From the NCBI GenBank assembly GCA_037833965.1, contig AP031352.1:19696501-19760500 (forward strand): 64,000 nucleotides of DNA. The letters are read 5' to 3'. Positions within the stretch are counted from its first letter, which is position 1, and the number at the start of each line of letters is the position of its first letter. Of the stretch, positions 1 to 9,800 are shown piece after piece. The position numbers and the translations under genes are program-made. The DNA is from Marchantia polymorpha subsp. ruderalis. Its lineage: Eukaryota; Streptophyta; Marchantiopsida; Marchantiales; Marchantiaceae. The notes under the pieces are model-generated. The model was not told where the DNA came from. It saw nothing but the letters and a program-made list of their open reading frames with translations, and did not search any database.

Positions 1-3
1 TCG

Positions 4-630
4 TTGCGCCGACCACGCAAACCCCGAAAAGAGAAACTTCCGGCTGTGTACAGAGTGGAAGGAGGAGACCTAGGACCTCCAGAGATCGAAGTAGAGATCG
101 GAGGCTGCGTCATACAGAAGGTACCAGTGGACTCCGGCTCGGGCGTGAATATCATGACCGAGGAGACAGCGAACTCCTTGGGGTTCCAGACCTTCGAGCC
201 TACATCCCGAGTGTTGCGACTGGCCGATCAAACGCGCAGAATGCCACTAGGAATGTTGAGCAATGTGAGAACCAACATTGGAGGAGTGGACTTTCAACTG
301 TCCTACATAATATTGCAACCTCTAATGAAGAAAGGTTATGATGTGCTGCTTGGCAGACCGTGGCTATACGATGCCAAAGCAAGGTGTGACTGGAGGAGGA
401 AGAGATTACAGTTCCGGAACCCTGCGGACCCTCCGACTGTCATTACCGTACCATGGACCAAGGTACCCCATGAGGGCGAAACACCTTCCACCACCTCCGG
501 TTACACAACTGGAGGGGAGACCAGCTCGTCATGCACTTCAGAGACAGAAACGTCGGAGGAATTTGTGGGCTACGTCACTTGCTGCTCCATTGAGGAGGAA
601 GGAGACGATGTGCATCCGGATGACGAATAG
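4..630 (+). CDS. Element 1 aspartic protease region (fossil)
   Basis: Retropepsin-type protease part of the outer gypsy element. The active-site signature DSGSGVNIM lies about 42-50 residues into the frame, and a later LLGRPWL motif is typical of gypsy proteases. The N-terminal side is cut by the window edge, so gag is not seen. The acidic, Ser/Thr-rich tail ends at a UAG that sits in a read-through-like context shared with element 2. Family assignment is firm; activity is not implied. Confidence 0.9.
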   Translation: MRRPRKPRKEKLPAVYRVEGGDLGPPEIEVEIGGCVIQKVPVDSGSGVNIMTEETANSLGFQTFEPTSRVLRLADQTRRMPLGMLSNVRTNIGGVDFQLSYIILQPLMKKGYDVLLGRPWLYDAKARCDWRRKRLQFRNPADPPTVITVPWTKVPHEGETPSTTSGYTTGGETSSSCTSETETSEEFVGYVTCCSIEEEGDDVHPDDE

Positions 631-636
631 CAACTA
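625..636 (+). promoter_or_regulatory. Candidate UAG read-through context between protease and reverse transcriptase (element 1)
   Basis: UAG at 628-630 is followed directly by CAA CTA, which fits the tobamovirus-type CARYYA read-through context. The same arrangement is present in element 2 (11352-11363, minus), where the match is closer. Regulated stop suppression is known in retroviruses and in some plant LTR elements. That this family uses it is inferred from the conservation. Confidence 0.55.
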
Positions 637-729
637 ACAGTCGGACTGGGCAGAAGCGAGATCAGTCACACAGAGGGGATTGTCGACCCAAGTGATTGCT
701 GCGAACTGCAACTCAGTCCAGGTAAAGGC

Positions 730-2215
730 TTGAAGGTGTCAAGCCAGGTACAAGGAGAAGAGTTGAACAGGGTACAGGCGTTTCTTCGCCAGTATGAGGA
801 TGTCTTCGCATGGAAGATTGAAGACATGAAAGGCATACCTGCAAGGTATGGGGAGCACAGGATCGACTTGTTGGACGAGGCAGTTCCAGTTCGCCAACGC
901 CAATACAGGCTCAACCCAAAATATTCATTATTGGTGAAGGACGAAATCGATAAGTACCTGAGCGCAGGAATCATCTACCCGGTACTCAGTAGCGAGTGGG
1001 TGTCGCCTATCGTGATCGTGCCCAAGAAATTGACGGGTAAGATCCGGGTGTGCCAGGACTTCCGAAAGCTGAACGCAGCAACGAGGAAGGACCATCACCC
1101 TCTTCCTTTCACGGACTCTATTTTGGACCATGTCGCAGGGCATGAATGCTACAGTTTCCTAGACGGATTCTCCGGCTACAACCAGGTGTCCATCAGGGAA
1201 CAGGACAAGGACAAAACAACCTTCACGACCGACTGGGGAACCTATGCTTATCACAAGATGCCGTTCGGGCTATGCAACGCGCCAGCGACGTTCCAGCGGA
1301 TGATGACAAACATCTTCCAAGAGCACCTGAGGAAGTTCCTAGAAATTTTCATCGACGACTTTTGTGTCTTCGGTAAGAGGTCGGAGCACCTTAACCATCT
1401 TCGGCAGACGTTCGACAGATGTAGGGAGAGCAGCTTGTCCTTGCACCCTGAGAAGTGTTTTTTCTTCATGACCAGCGGAATCCTGCTGGGGCACCGAGTT
1501 TCGTCCGATGGCATTGCAGTGGATGTAGAGAAGGTGAAGATTATTCTCGAACTTCAGCCGCCAACGAATCTGCGTGAGTTGAGGGCCTTCCTTGGCCATG
1601 TAGGTTATTACAGAAGGTTCATAAATATGTACGCCATCTTGGCAGCCGATCTGACGAAGCTGCTTAAGAAGGAGGAACCCTATGTGTGGGGCAAGGAGCA
1701 ACAGCTGGCCTTTGAAACACTCAAAGCCAAACTGACGACTGCTCCGGTTCTGAGAAGTCCGGATTGGAACAGACCTTTCCATGTCTATGTAGACACGTCG
1801 GCATTTGCAATCGGAGTGGTTCTCAGTCAGAAGGACGACAACAAGAAAGACTACCCGATTTACTTCGCGAGTCGTCAGTTGTCAGCAGCAGAGAAGAAGT
1901 ACACGACAACTGAGAGGGAGGCGTTGGGAATGGTGTACTCCTGTAAGAAGTTCCGACATTATTTGATCTGCTACGAGTTCGTGTTTCATGTAGATCATTA
2001 CGCCTTACAGCACCTGGTGAAGAAGGCGGATCTGTCCGGACGAATTGCCAGGTGGGTACTACTGCTGCAGGAATTCACCTACACTGTACAGACAAGGAAA
2101 GGCGTTCACCATGAGAACGCGGACTACCTCTCCCGACTATGGACCGAACCCATAGAGGAGGAAGTAGTGGATGATTTTCCCGACGAACAACTTTTTTCAG
2201 TTGTCCGCCAGCCAT
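730..2215 (+). CDS. Element 1 reverse transcriptase and RNase H region (fossil)
   Basis: Reverse transcriptase part of the outer gypsy element. Visible motifs are KKLTGKIRVCQDFRKLN, FLDGFSGYNQ, the MPFGLCNAPATFQRMM block and the catalytic FIDDFCVF box (FIDD in place of the usual YVDD/YIDD). RNase H follows, with YVDTSAFAIGVVLSQ and YFASRQLS, then the TTTEREALGMVY block and the HVDHYALQHL block. Order and spacing are normal for Ty3/gypsy pol. The closest relative in the window is the matching region of element 2. Confidence 0.94.
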
Positions 2216-3082
2216 GAGTCCAGGTACGCGGACTTATACAGGTTTCTGCTCACACTCCAATGTCCGGAAGGATTGGATGCGGAGCAGCGCACAGTCTTCG
2301 TTCATAAAGTGGGACCTTACCAGCTTCAACAGGGGGTCTTGTTCAAGAAAATGGCAGACGAGAGGCTGTGCAGATGTTTAGAGGAGTCCGAAGTCCCGCG
2401 AGTCGTTAAAGCCATGCACACAGAAGACGCTGGTGGTCATTACGCCACCAGAAATACAGTGACCAAAATTGTGAATGCAGGATACTGGTGGCCGACGATG
2501 TTCAAAGATGTACACGACTACGTTCGCAAATGCGACAGCTGCCAGAGGACGGGAAGGCCGACTCCGACCACGAGATGGCCTCTTACACCAATCATGCCAT
2601 TGGCACCATTTGAAAAATGGGGGATCGACTTCGTGGGACCAATACAACCTGTCACTAAAGGCACGCGCAGGCGCTACATATTGGTAGCAACAGACTATGC
2701 GACCAAGATGGTGGAGGCAGAGGCCACAAGGCACGACGACGCAGCCGCAGTAGCACGGTTCCTATTCGAGTCAATCATCACACGCTACGGGTGCCCACTA
2801 GAAATAGTCAGTGACAGGGGAACGCACTTTCTGAATCAGGTGATAGAAAGTTTGACGCGGCACTTCTAGATTAAGCATCGGAAGACTACTCCATACAACC
2901 CCAAGGCGAATGGTCTGACATAGAAGTCCAATGGATTGCTCTGTAAGATACTCCTCAAGGTGACTGTGAACCATGCTCATGACTGGGACACCAAGCTACC
3001 GGCCGCCTTATGGGCATATAGAACGGCAGAAAAAGTCACCACCAGGCAAACACCTTACTTTCTAGTTTATGGGCAGCATCCG
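2216..3082 (+). CDS. Element 1 integrase region, left part (fossil)
   Basis: Integrase part of the outer gypsy element. It shows the HHCC zinc-binding region (GGHYATRNTV, then CDSCQRTGRP) and the DDE core beginning at KWGIDFVGPI with the second aspartate in VSDRGTHFL. Element 2 interrupts it, and the C-terminal module lies at 19652-20041. This region is the more decayed part of element 1. Confidence 0.9.
3078..3082. repeat. Target-site duplication of element 2, left copy (ATCCG)
   Basis: ATCCG directly precedes the TGTGGTACCCC terminus and is repeated at 19647-19651 directly after the mirrored terminus. Five bases is the usual duplication for Ty3/gypsy integration. The duplicated bases match the integrase-coding sequence expected at this point from the related element 2. 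Confidence 0.92.
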
Positions 3083-3590
3083 TGTGGTACCCCACTTTTG
3101 GCAATTTTGAGGAAATTAAAACATTTTTGGAAAACTGTACCCTGGCAGCATTGTAAATAGCCTTCGGTACATCAAAACGGAGTGAATCCGGAAGATCGCG
3201 GGGATTCTCGAGGGATCTTGTAGAATCTAGGATTTGGGGTGCAGCAGTAAGGACAGGCACCACCCTCCCTGCGAGCTCTGCAGTTAGGACCCCTACGACG
3301 CAAGGCGCAAAACCCGCCGTCGGTGGTTGCGTCCGCGGCGGTAGGGAAAATCCTCCATAATTAGGTCAACCCTCGGGCGCCTTGACCAAGTTAGGGTCTC
3401 GTTGGAAAGAGCTCGACGCACTGATTCCAACGAGTCCAAGAACGCTTGGAACGGATGAGGACTTAGGGAGCTATCACTATTGGAAGATACGGAGACGGTC
3501 GCCTTCGGCGGAAGGAGTTCGCCACCGGCGGGAATTCCGCCTACGCGGAAGGGGGAATCAAGTTTTGTCCTATGCGCGGACGAAGGCGTT

Positions 3591-3667
3591 CGCCTGTGCA
3601 CAGGCGAAGTAGGGTTTGGGGAGGCGCGAAGTCCGCCTACGCACAGGCGTTCGCCTGTGCACAGGCG
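3591..3667. repeat. Perfect 16-bp palindromes in U3 (two copies)
   Basis: CGCCTGTGCACAGGCG occurs at 3591-3606 and 3652-3667 and equals its own reverse complement. Close variants lie between these and further on (about 3953-3990). The same palindrome recurs inside the LTR reading frame near 5751 and in the mirrored arm. It can form a cruciform or hairpin, but any role is unknown. Confidence 0.85.
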
Positions 3668-4327
3668 CTTCGGCGTCGGCGGAAAATCCGCCTTGGGTCC
3701 TAGAAATGCGCCTTGTGAGGTATAAAGTGTACGGCGCCTTCCGCGCCAGCGCAGCGCCGCGTATGGCGGAAGAGCCGCCAGAGTAATCAAATCTGTACGG
3801 ACCATGCGGACGGGACGGGTGGATGCGCTCTTGGACGGACGGAGTTGCGGCGGCGGAAGCGCCGACGAAGAGACAAGAAACGGACAGACTGGACGGAGAC
3901 GGCTGACCACGGTCAACGCCTTCCGCGCCAGCGCGACGCCGCGCGCGGAATTCGCCTGCGCACAGGCGAGCGCCTGTGCACAGGAGAATGAAGTTCCGCG
4001 CCGGCGGAGAATCCGCCGAGGAGTCTGCCTGCGCACAGGCAGGAGTTGAACTTTTGTCCGACATGCGGACACACGCGTCAAGGCAGAGGGGGATTGGCCG
4101 AGGGGCGGTACGAACAAGTGTACCGCGCAAGGCGGAAAACTCGCCTTTGGCGCTACGCCCCCATGTCCGCGGGGTAATACGCTCGCGGAGTTCAAATCCG
4201 CCAATTCGAGCGTGAGAGTTTAATCGACGACGGCGGAGCGTGAAGCCGCGCGTGAGAGCGAAGACCGTTCCAGCGTAGAGCCGGCGCGGCCATCAAGTGA
4301 GACGTTCTTCACGAGCAAGAGCCGACC

Positions 4328-7300
4328 ATGACCTTCGACCGGGCGGCGGAGAACGTCCCATTCTTGAATTCGCGATTCCAATCTCTTGTGCGCGCTGCGC
4401 GCATCCATCTGCTGGCTGCTAAACATTCTCGACGTCGCCGCACAGGAGATTTCTTGTTGATTGAGGGAGAAGTGAATGCGCGTGATTTGGAATTGAGGGC
4501 GATTAGAGTTTGCCGAGAGAGAAAGGAGCTCGGGCGGTGCGGAAGTAGAATGAGCGGGCGAGCGAACCCCAGGAACGCAATGACGAGACCGGGCAGATTG
4601 CGGATGGTGCCACTTCGCCTACCACAGAACGGGCTGCGCGCTTTCGAGGAGCGCTTAATAGCAAGAAAGCTCGATTTCTTGCTATGGGGATGGAACTACA
4701 TCTGTGCGAATATGGTGCGCGAGTGGCTAGAGCCACAGGGACCACCCTCGCGCGGATTGCGTCCGCATGTTGATCGGTGGACAGTCCAAGATTGGGCGCA
4801 GGCGTTGGGAAGATGTGCTGGCATGCCAGGGCATCTCCTTTTCGACAGTGAGAGCATCAAGGTGACCAAGCAGGAAGAGGCGCAATTTGTGGAGCTATTC
4901 AAGACCGGGAGGTCTACCAAGAATGGGTACAGGACCCGTGATTACAAGGATCGATTTCGCCGGACTTTGTCCGCGGCGCTGATGCAATTGCTGCAGCCAC
5001 ACCGCGCCTGCTACATCACATTGTGGCAGGTCTCTTTTGTGGAGTGCGTCATCGAGGGAACTCCAATTCACTGGGCGAGCATCCTGCACAGGGTGATGCG
5101 ACAGCACGCTTTTGAGGAGAAGGGGGGAACTCTAAACCATCTTTCTCCTTTCCTCATCAATTTTTATCGACAGCGGAATTGTTTGACAGCGGCGGAGCTT
5201 GAGCATTTTCCGCCATTGTCCGTCGACCATCCCGGGAAGTATGTGCGGGAGAATGAGGTCGACACTGATGCAGAGGAGTCACCGACTTCTACCCCATCAA
5301 GGCGGAGGGACGAAGGGAGAAACACTCCTGCAGCACGAGTGCCGCGGAAGCGGCGATGGAGAGAAGAGTCCGAAGAGGAACAGCATCAAGAACCCTCTGC
5401 TCCCATTCGACCGCGGCCGCTGTACGAGTCATACAGCCGGCCGAAGCAGAAGGCACGCAGACTGGTGTTACCAGCCGACAGTGCGGACACGGCGACGATT
5501 GCGACGGAGAAAGGAAGTGCGTCGCCAGAGAAGCATGAGGAAGCGCGGACGACCGCAGGAGCAACGGGTCACGCTGCAACCTCGACGGGAGAGAGGCCGC
5601 CTACGGGCCAAGGGCCTCCGGAGTTACCACGTGCGTCGCGGACAGATGTTCCGTTTGCGCACAGACGAGACTCCGCGGACGGACGAGCCTCCGCGGACAG
5701 GCGATCACAAGTGGACGTGGATCTACGCTTACGCGTGGGAAGGAGCAGTCCGCCTGTGCACAGGCGCTCGCCTGTGCACAGGTCGCCTCCACACGTGCCG
5801 CCTGTGCACAGGCAAGAATCACCCCCGTTCCAACGTAGGAAGGGGAAGGAGCCGGCGGAAGAACCGCCTACGAGACACCGGCCCTCGGGGCCAGACCCTC
5901 CGGCGCACCACGCGCCGCAATTTGCGCCTTCGGCGCCAGGGCCTTCGAGCCGAGGAGATACGAGCAGGGAGCGTGCGGAGGTCGCACCATCGGCGGGTAG
6001 TCCGCCGATAGATGCGCCTTCGGCGGTAGGGCCTATAGGCCAAGGGACATCGGGCGAGCGGCCCCCGGCCATGTCGCCTTTGGCGATGGATGTCCGCGGC
6101 GCTACGCCTGCGGCGGACAAGGCGCCGGCATTTGCGCCTGCGCACAGGCCGAGCACAGCCCCCACGGACGGATCAAGGGATCAGCAACAGACGCAGGAGC
6201 GGAGTGATTGTCCGCGGGATGAAATTTCGATGCGCGATGCGCAATCAAACCCCGCGCAGCCACCCTCCGCTCGATCGCCTTCGGCGGCAGAGAGGATACG
6301 GTAGACGACCAACAAGCGAGCGGCGGGGATGCCGCACGGGCACATTCGCCTACCGCCTTAGACATTTTGGCGAAGAGCAGCGAGGCTGCAGCCGTGCCTT
6401 CGCAGGCAGCACACGTCGACGACGTGCAGCCCCACTCGGGGCAGTCGCCGACGCAATCAATGGCGACCGAAATTCTCCACTCGGATGATGACGACGGAGG
6501 CTCCACTGAAGAAATGTCAGGAGCAGAGGACACCGAGGAGGAGGAGGAGGAAATTGTTGGAGCGCCGGCGGCGGCGCTCTCTGAGCAGGTGATTCCGTTG
6601 CTGAGGTACTTGGATCGTAAGGTCGATAAATACGCCGACCCACTTCAGCCGGGATCTTACATCGAGTTAGTGCGCAGGCGGACTCGCACTAAAGTCCACA
6701 CCAGCAAGCTGTTAGCTAGAGTGGACCAGGAGTTGAGGGAATTGAAGGAGAAGCATGCATGCTTGTGGGGTCAGTATAAACTTAATCAGAAATTCTACAA
6801 GTACTCCGAGAAGGTGAAGGATGAGAAACTGGACGAGCTCACCAAGGAGCAGGTGAAGGTCAAGGAAGCACTCATTTCTGAGCAGGCCCAGAATCGGATT
6901 TTGTCAGAGGAGCTCGTGCGACAGACGCGGTTGTTGGAACAATGTCAGCTCGCACGGCAGGCGGATGAGGAGTTAATCCGCAGGTTACAGTAAGAGTGTG
7001 GCGAATTGAGAGCGCAACGTGCTGAGGCCGAATCGCAATTAGTGATAATTGAAGAGGATCGCAGGAAGGAGGCGGATCGCACGAAGGTGGAGACGGCGAG
7101 GCGTGTCGCCCACTGTCTCAAGGGCTACGCCCACTGGGAAGTGAAGGCACAGGAGAAACTCACACTGCGTGAGTTTGAATTGCGCGCAGCCGGGTTGTTG
7201 TCAGGCGACAGTAGGAGTCGACGGAAGGTAGCAAAGAAGCTCGATGCTTTTCTGTCGAAGGCACAGGATACCATGTCCGCCCTCGAAGTGGAGGTGTCCG

Positions 7301-7440
7301 CGGCATTGCAGCGTTTGGGACTGCGCAGTCGAACGGAAGATTGGCAGGGTAGGGAGTTAGTGCGCGGCAATCCGCCGCGCAGGAGACGTAGTACAGGTTC
7401 CGCGGAGTGTAGTGTAGCGTGGTTCCGTGCAGGCGTGTAG
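4328..7440 (+). CDS. LTR-borne reading frame region, subfamily A, left arm (fossil)
   Basis: Long coding region inside the U3 of the LTR, distinct from gag-pol. Its N-terminal part has a conserved block (GLRAFEERL, LDFLLWGWNY, YRTRDYKDRFRR, TLNHLSPFLINFY). Next comes a long Pro/Arg/Ser-rich stretch with repeated PVHRR units, then a Glu/Asp-rich patch, then a coiled coil (RQTRLLEQCQLARQADEEL) and a short basic tail. About two breaks are present and both arms share them, so they predate this insertion. I recognise no named family. A distant link to plant transposon-associated domains is possible but untested. The homologue at 27252-30095 is uninterrupted. Confidence 0.75.
5751..5814. repeat. 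In-frame palindrome cluster encoding PVHRR-type repeats
   Basis: Three copies of CGCCTGTGCACAGG(CG) at 5751, 5769 and 5799 lie inside the LTR reading frame. They are read as a series of PVHRR-like units. The same 16-mer lies in non-coding U3 at 3591 and 3652, so the motif spreads without regard to coding status. Confidence 0.8.
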
Positions 7441-7476
7441 CGTAGTGCAGTGTAGTGCTAGGTAGGACTTAGAAGG

Positions 7477-7484
7477 TATAAAAT
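7477..7484 (+). promoter_or_regulatory. LTR TATA box (left arm)
   Basis: TATAAAAT is followed by the conserved block GTTCTAGGCGTTTTGCC. The same TATA-plus-block arrangement is found in the other LTRs (15245-15252 minus, 31566, 58179). It lies downstream of the LTR reading frame, so the frame is in U3 and R begins after this point. Confidence 0.7.
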
Positions 7485-7887
7485 AGTTCTAGGCGTTTTG
7501 CCTGGGGTTCTTTCCCATCAGAAGTGCAGATCAGGAACCCATTTCCTTTGCGTGTTTGTGTCCTTGAGTTCTGTCACCACGCACGAGGAGTTACAACTTA
7601 GCGTTCCGCATTTTGTAGCTGAAGGCCTTCGGCCGAATGTTCAGAGCTAGTACATTGGTTAGAGACTTGAGTAGTTCGGATTTGCACCTGCGGGTGACTG
7701 CCGATGCTCAGAGCCAGTGACTAGTTAGATACTTGAACAGTTTCGCCCCTACACCTTCGAGTGTTTCTTTCTGATTGTACTCCTTGGGATTTTTCCCCTG
7801 AAGGCCAAAGTGAGGTTTTGCTACTTCGTGTAAGCCTTGGTTGTAAATTCAGGTTACGCTGCAGCAGGTGCCTTGAGGGTAACCCCT

Positions 7888-8354
7888 GTAGTATTTCTGG
7901 GAATGACAAGTGCCTGAGAATTCAAACTCTTCAATAGACTGTTGTTGTGTTACTGGAATGTTTCACAGTGAGTCCTTCAGTGTGGACCTGTGTTCTCTGC
8001 GCGTTTTGTGAGTTGAGAGTGTTGTTCACCGCGTCTGAGTGACTTCGATCCGAAGTAGGTAGTCCAAACCGGGTTTCCTACACTAGCAGCAAGCTAGTGG
8101 AAGCGTTGTAAAAGCCGGAGTTGGAAGTCACTGCCCGCAGCTTTGCCGAGTGTGCTCGTGAGAGACTTTCCCCCTGAAATCTTGAAGTAGAGGTCCTAAC
8201 GGATCTCTGGGTTGTGTTTCTGTAGTTTCAGGTGTGTGTGTGTGTGTGTGTGTTACGCTGCACTGTGCGACCTCCGAGTGCGCTCCGAGTGGACACTTGC
8301 AGTATTTCTGGGAGTGACAGTCGCCTGAGAATTCAAACTCCTCAATAGTCTGTT
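7888..8354 (+). repeat. 56-bp direct repeat inside the 3' part of LTR-A
   Basis: Bases 7888-7943 and 8299-8354 are near-identical copies running from AGTATTTCTGGGA to the end of the CAATAG-CTGTT stretch. The pair recurs in the mirrored arm and in the LTR copies at 42713 and 58141-59157. Between the copies the LTR is ordinary non-coding sequence. Confidence 0.8.
8232..8253 (+). repeat. TG microsatellite near the LTR end
   Basis: An uninterrupted run of about ten TG units. Every LTR end in the window has a TG or CA run at the same place (about 14482, 22229, 32240, 42919, 45317, 52297 and 58938), with variable length. Confidence 0.85.
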
Positions 8355-8451
8355 AAAACGTGACACTTTGTACCCTGTGTGTTCCTCTGTCCCTGTGGGT
8401 TCGACCTTTCTACCACTATATTGCAGTTTTAGCCTTTAGTGGGTTATTACA

Positions 8452-8476
8452 TAAGAAGCCGACAACTTGCTTTTTG
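8452..8476. other. Leader carried over at the aberrant 3' junction of element 2
   Basis: Directly inside the flipped LTR lie 25 bases beginning TAAGAAGCCGACAACTT. They match the 24 bases that follow the 5' LTR (14279 down to 14256) up to the edge of the primer binding site. CACA (8477-8480) follows, which is the first four LTR bases TGTG on the minus strand, and then the polypurine tract. The flipped unit is therefore LTR plus leader, joined four bases into U3. Confidence 0.85.
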
Positions 8477-8480
8477 CACA

Positions 8481-8497
8481 TGCTCCCCTCCTCAATT
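8481..8497 (-). promoter_or_regulatory. Polypurine tract of element 2
   Basis: On the minus strand the sequence reads AATTGAGGAGGGGAGCA directly before TGTG. It matches the tract of element 1 (20062-20078) and lies at the normal place after the end of integrase. It primes plus-strand DNA in this class of element. Confidence 0.85.
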
Positions 8498-8517
8498 GTG
8501 AGCGCCCACGCGAACAC

Positions 8518-9800
8518 TCACATGTGGTATTTCTTCAACCGCCACCCGTTCACTCGGGTGCCTAACAAATCGCCGGCCAGGTCCGCAAGTTGGATGGATC
8601 CATTCGGGAAAACTTCGACAACCCTGTAAGGTCCCATCCATCTTAGGTGCAGTTTGCCTGGGAATCTGGCATGCCTGCTGTCGTAGAGCAATGCCAAATC
8701 ACCCGCCTGCAGGAGTACAGGTTTGATCTTTTTATCGTATCTCTCCTTTCGGCGGAGCTGGATTTTCCGGGTGCGATCTTTGGCGTCTCGTCTCCTCTCA
8801 TCCAGCAGCGTGACCTCCTGTAACCTGTAGAGCTGACTCTCCTCTGCGCCCATCCTCTGCAAATCCAACGTTCGTTGGGTGGGTACTTCAAATTCGATCG
8901 GGAGGATCGGGTGTTGCCCATACACCAGAAAGTATGGTGTTTGTTTGGTCGTGATCTTCTCAGCTGTCCGGTACGCCCATAGAGCGGCTGCTAGCTTCGT
9001 ATCCCAGTCGTGAGCGTGATTCACCGTGACCTTGAGTAGTATTTTACACAGCAGACCATTGGACTTCTCCGTCAGTCCATTCGCCTTGGGATTGTATGGA
9101 GTAGTCTTCCGGTGCTTGATGTGGAAATACCGTGTCAGATCTTCGATGATCTGATTCAGAAAATGCGTGCCCCGGTCGCTGACTAGCTCTAAGGGACATC
9201 CGTAGCGTGTGATAATCGACTCAAACAAGAAGGCTGCCACTGTGGCAGCATCATCCCTTCTGGTGGCCCTGGCCTCTACCATTTTGGTGGCGTAGTCCGT
9301 TGCTACCAGAATGTAGCGCCTTCGTGTGCTTCTAGTCACTGGTTGTATCGGCCCTACAAAGTCAATGCCCCACTTTTCGAAAGGTGCTAGAGGCATGATG
9401 GGAGTCAGGGGCCAACGTGTTGTAGGCGTCGGTCTCCCCGTCCTCTGGCAACTGTCGCACTTGCGGATGTAATCGAGAACATCCTTAAACATGGTCGGCC
9501 ACCAATACCCCGCATTTAGAATCTTTGTGACCGTGTTCCTGGTGGCATAGTGTCCACCCGCCTCCTCTGTATGCATCGCACTCACTATTCTTGGTAACTC
9601 TGATTCCTCCAGGCATCTGCATAAGCGCTCATCTGCCATCTTCTTGAACAAAACCCCCTGCTGGAGTTGGTACGGGCCTGCCTTATGAATAAAGACAGTT
9701 CGCTGTTCCAAATCCATGCCTACGGGACACTGGAGGGTTAGCAGATATCGATACAGGTCGGCATAGCGGGACTCATGCCCTGCAGACAACTGAAATAACT
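8518..9800 (-). CDS. Element 2 integrase region (fossil)
   Basis: Integrase part of the element 2 polyprotein. The HHCC region (GGHYATRNTV, CDSCQRTGRP), the DDE core (GIDFVGPIQPV, VSDRGTHFLN, then the NPKANGLTEKSNG block) and a C-terminal GPY-type module (LRWMGPYRVVEVFP) are all present. The end reads VNGWRLKKYH. There is no chromodomain. This region is better preserved than the one in element 1. Confidence 0.95.

Larger units (their letters stand above)
1..3082 (+). mobile_element. Ty3/gypsy element 1 (outer), body, left segment
   Basis: Fossil LTR retrotransposon, plus strand, entering from the left edge of the window. Parts in order are aspartic protease, reverse transcriptase, RNase H and the first part of integrase. 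Element 2 interrupts it after 3082, and the body resumes at 19647 and ends in a polypurine tract before an LTR at 20079. There is no chromodomain, and the C-terminal GPY-type module resembles the Tat/Athila group of plant gypsy elements; the lineage is inferred. The coding part is broken, with a few breaks. It is older than element 2, which sits inside it. Confidence 0.93.
3083..8451 (+). repeat. LTR-A, flipped 3' LTR of element 2
   Basis: Runs from TGTGGTACCCC to GGGTTATTACA, 5369 bp, in plus orientation although the element body is minus. It contains a GC-rich U3 with many short palindromes, a long reading frame (4328-7440), a TATA box at 7477, an R/U5 segment with a 56-bp internal repeat and a TG microsatellite, and the LTR end. 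The end coordinates are supported by solo LTRs elsewhere in the window that have the same termini and target duplications. Confidence 0.93.

Noticed and set aside
3591-3990. CRISPR-like array of short palindromic repeats
   Set aside because: Spacing is irregular, repeats occur in coding and non-coding LTR alike, no cas genes are present, and the context is a plant genome.
3293-4204. Long open frames antisense to the LTR frame (for example 303 codons at 3293-4204 and 198 codons at 5569-6165)
   Set aside because: They lie in GC-rich palindromic sequence where all frames stay open by composition, and they carry no conserved domain. Treated as shadows.
8380-8451. tRNA gene suggested by GGGTTCGA in the LTR end
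   Set aside because: There is no cloverleaf, A box or acceptor stem around it. The GGGTTCGA is a conserved piece of LTR sequence.
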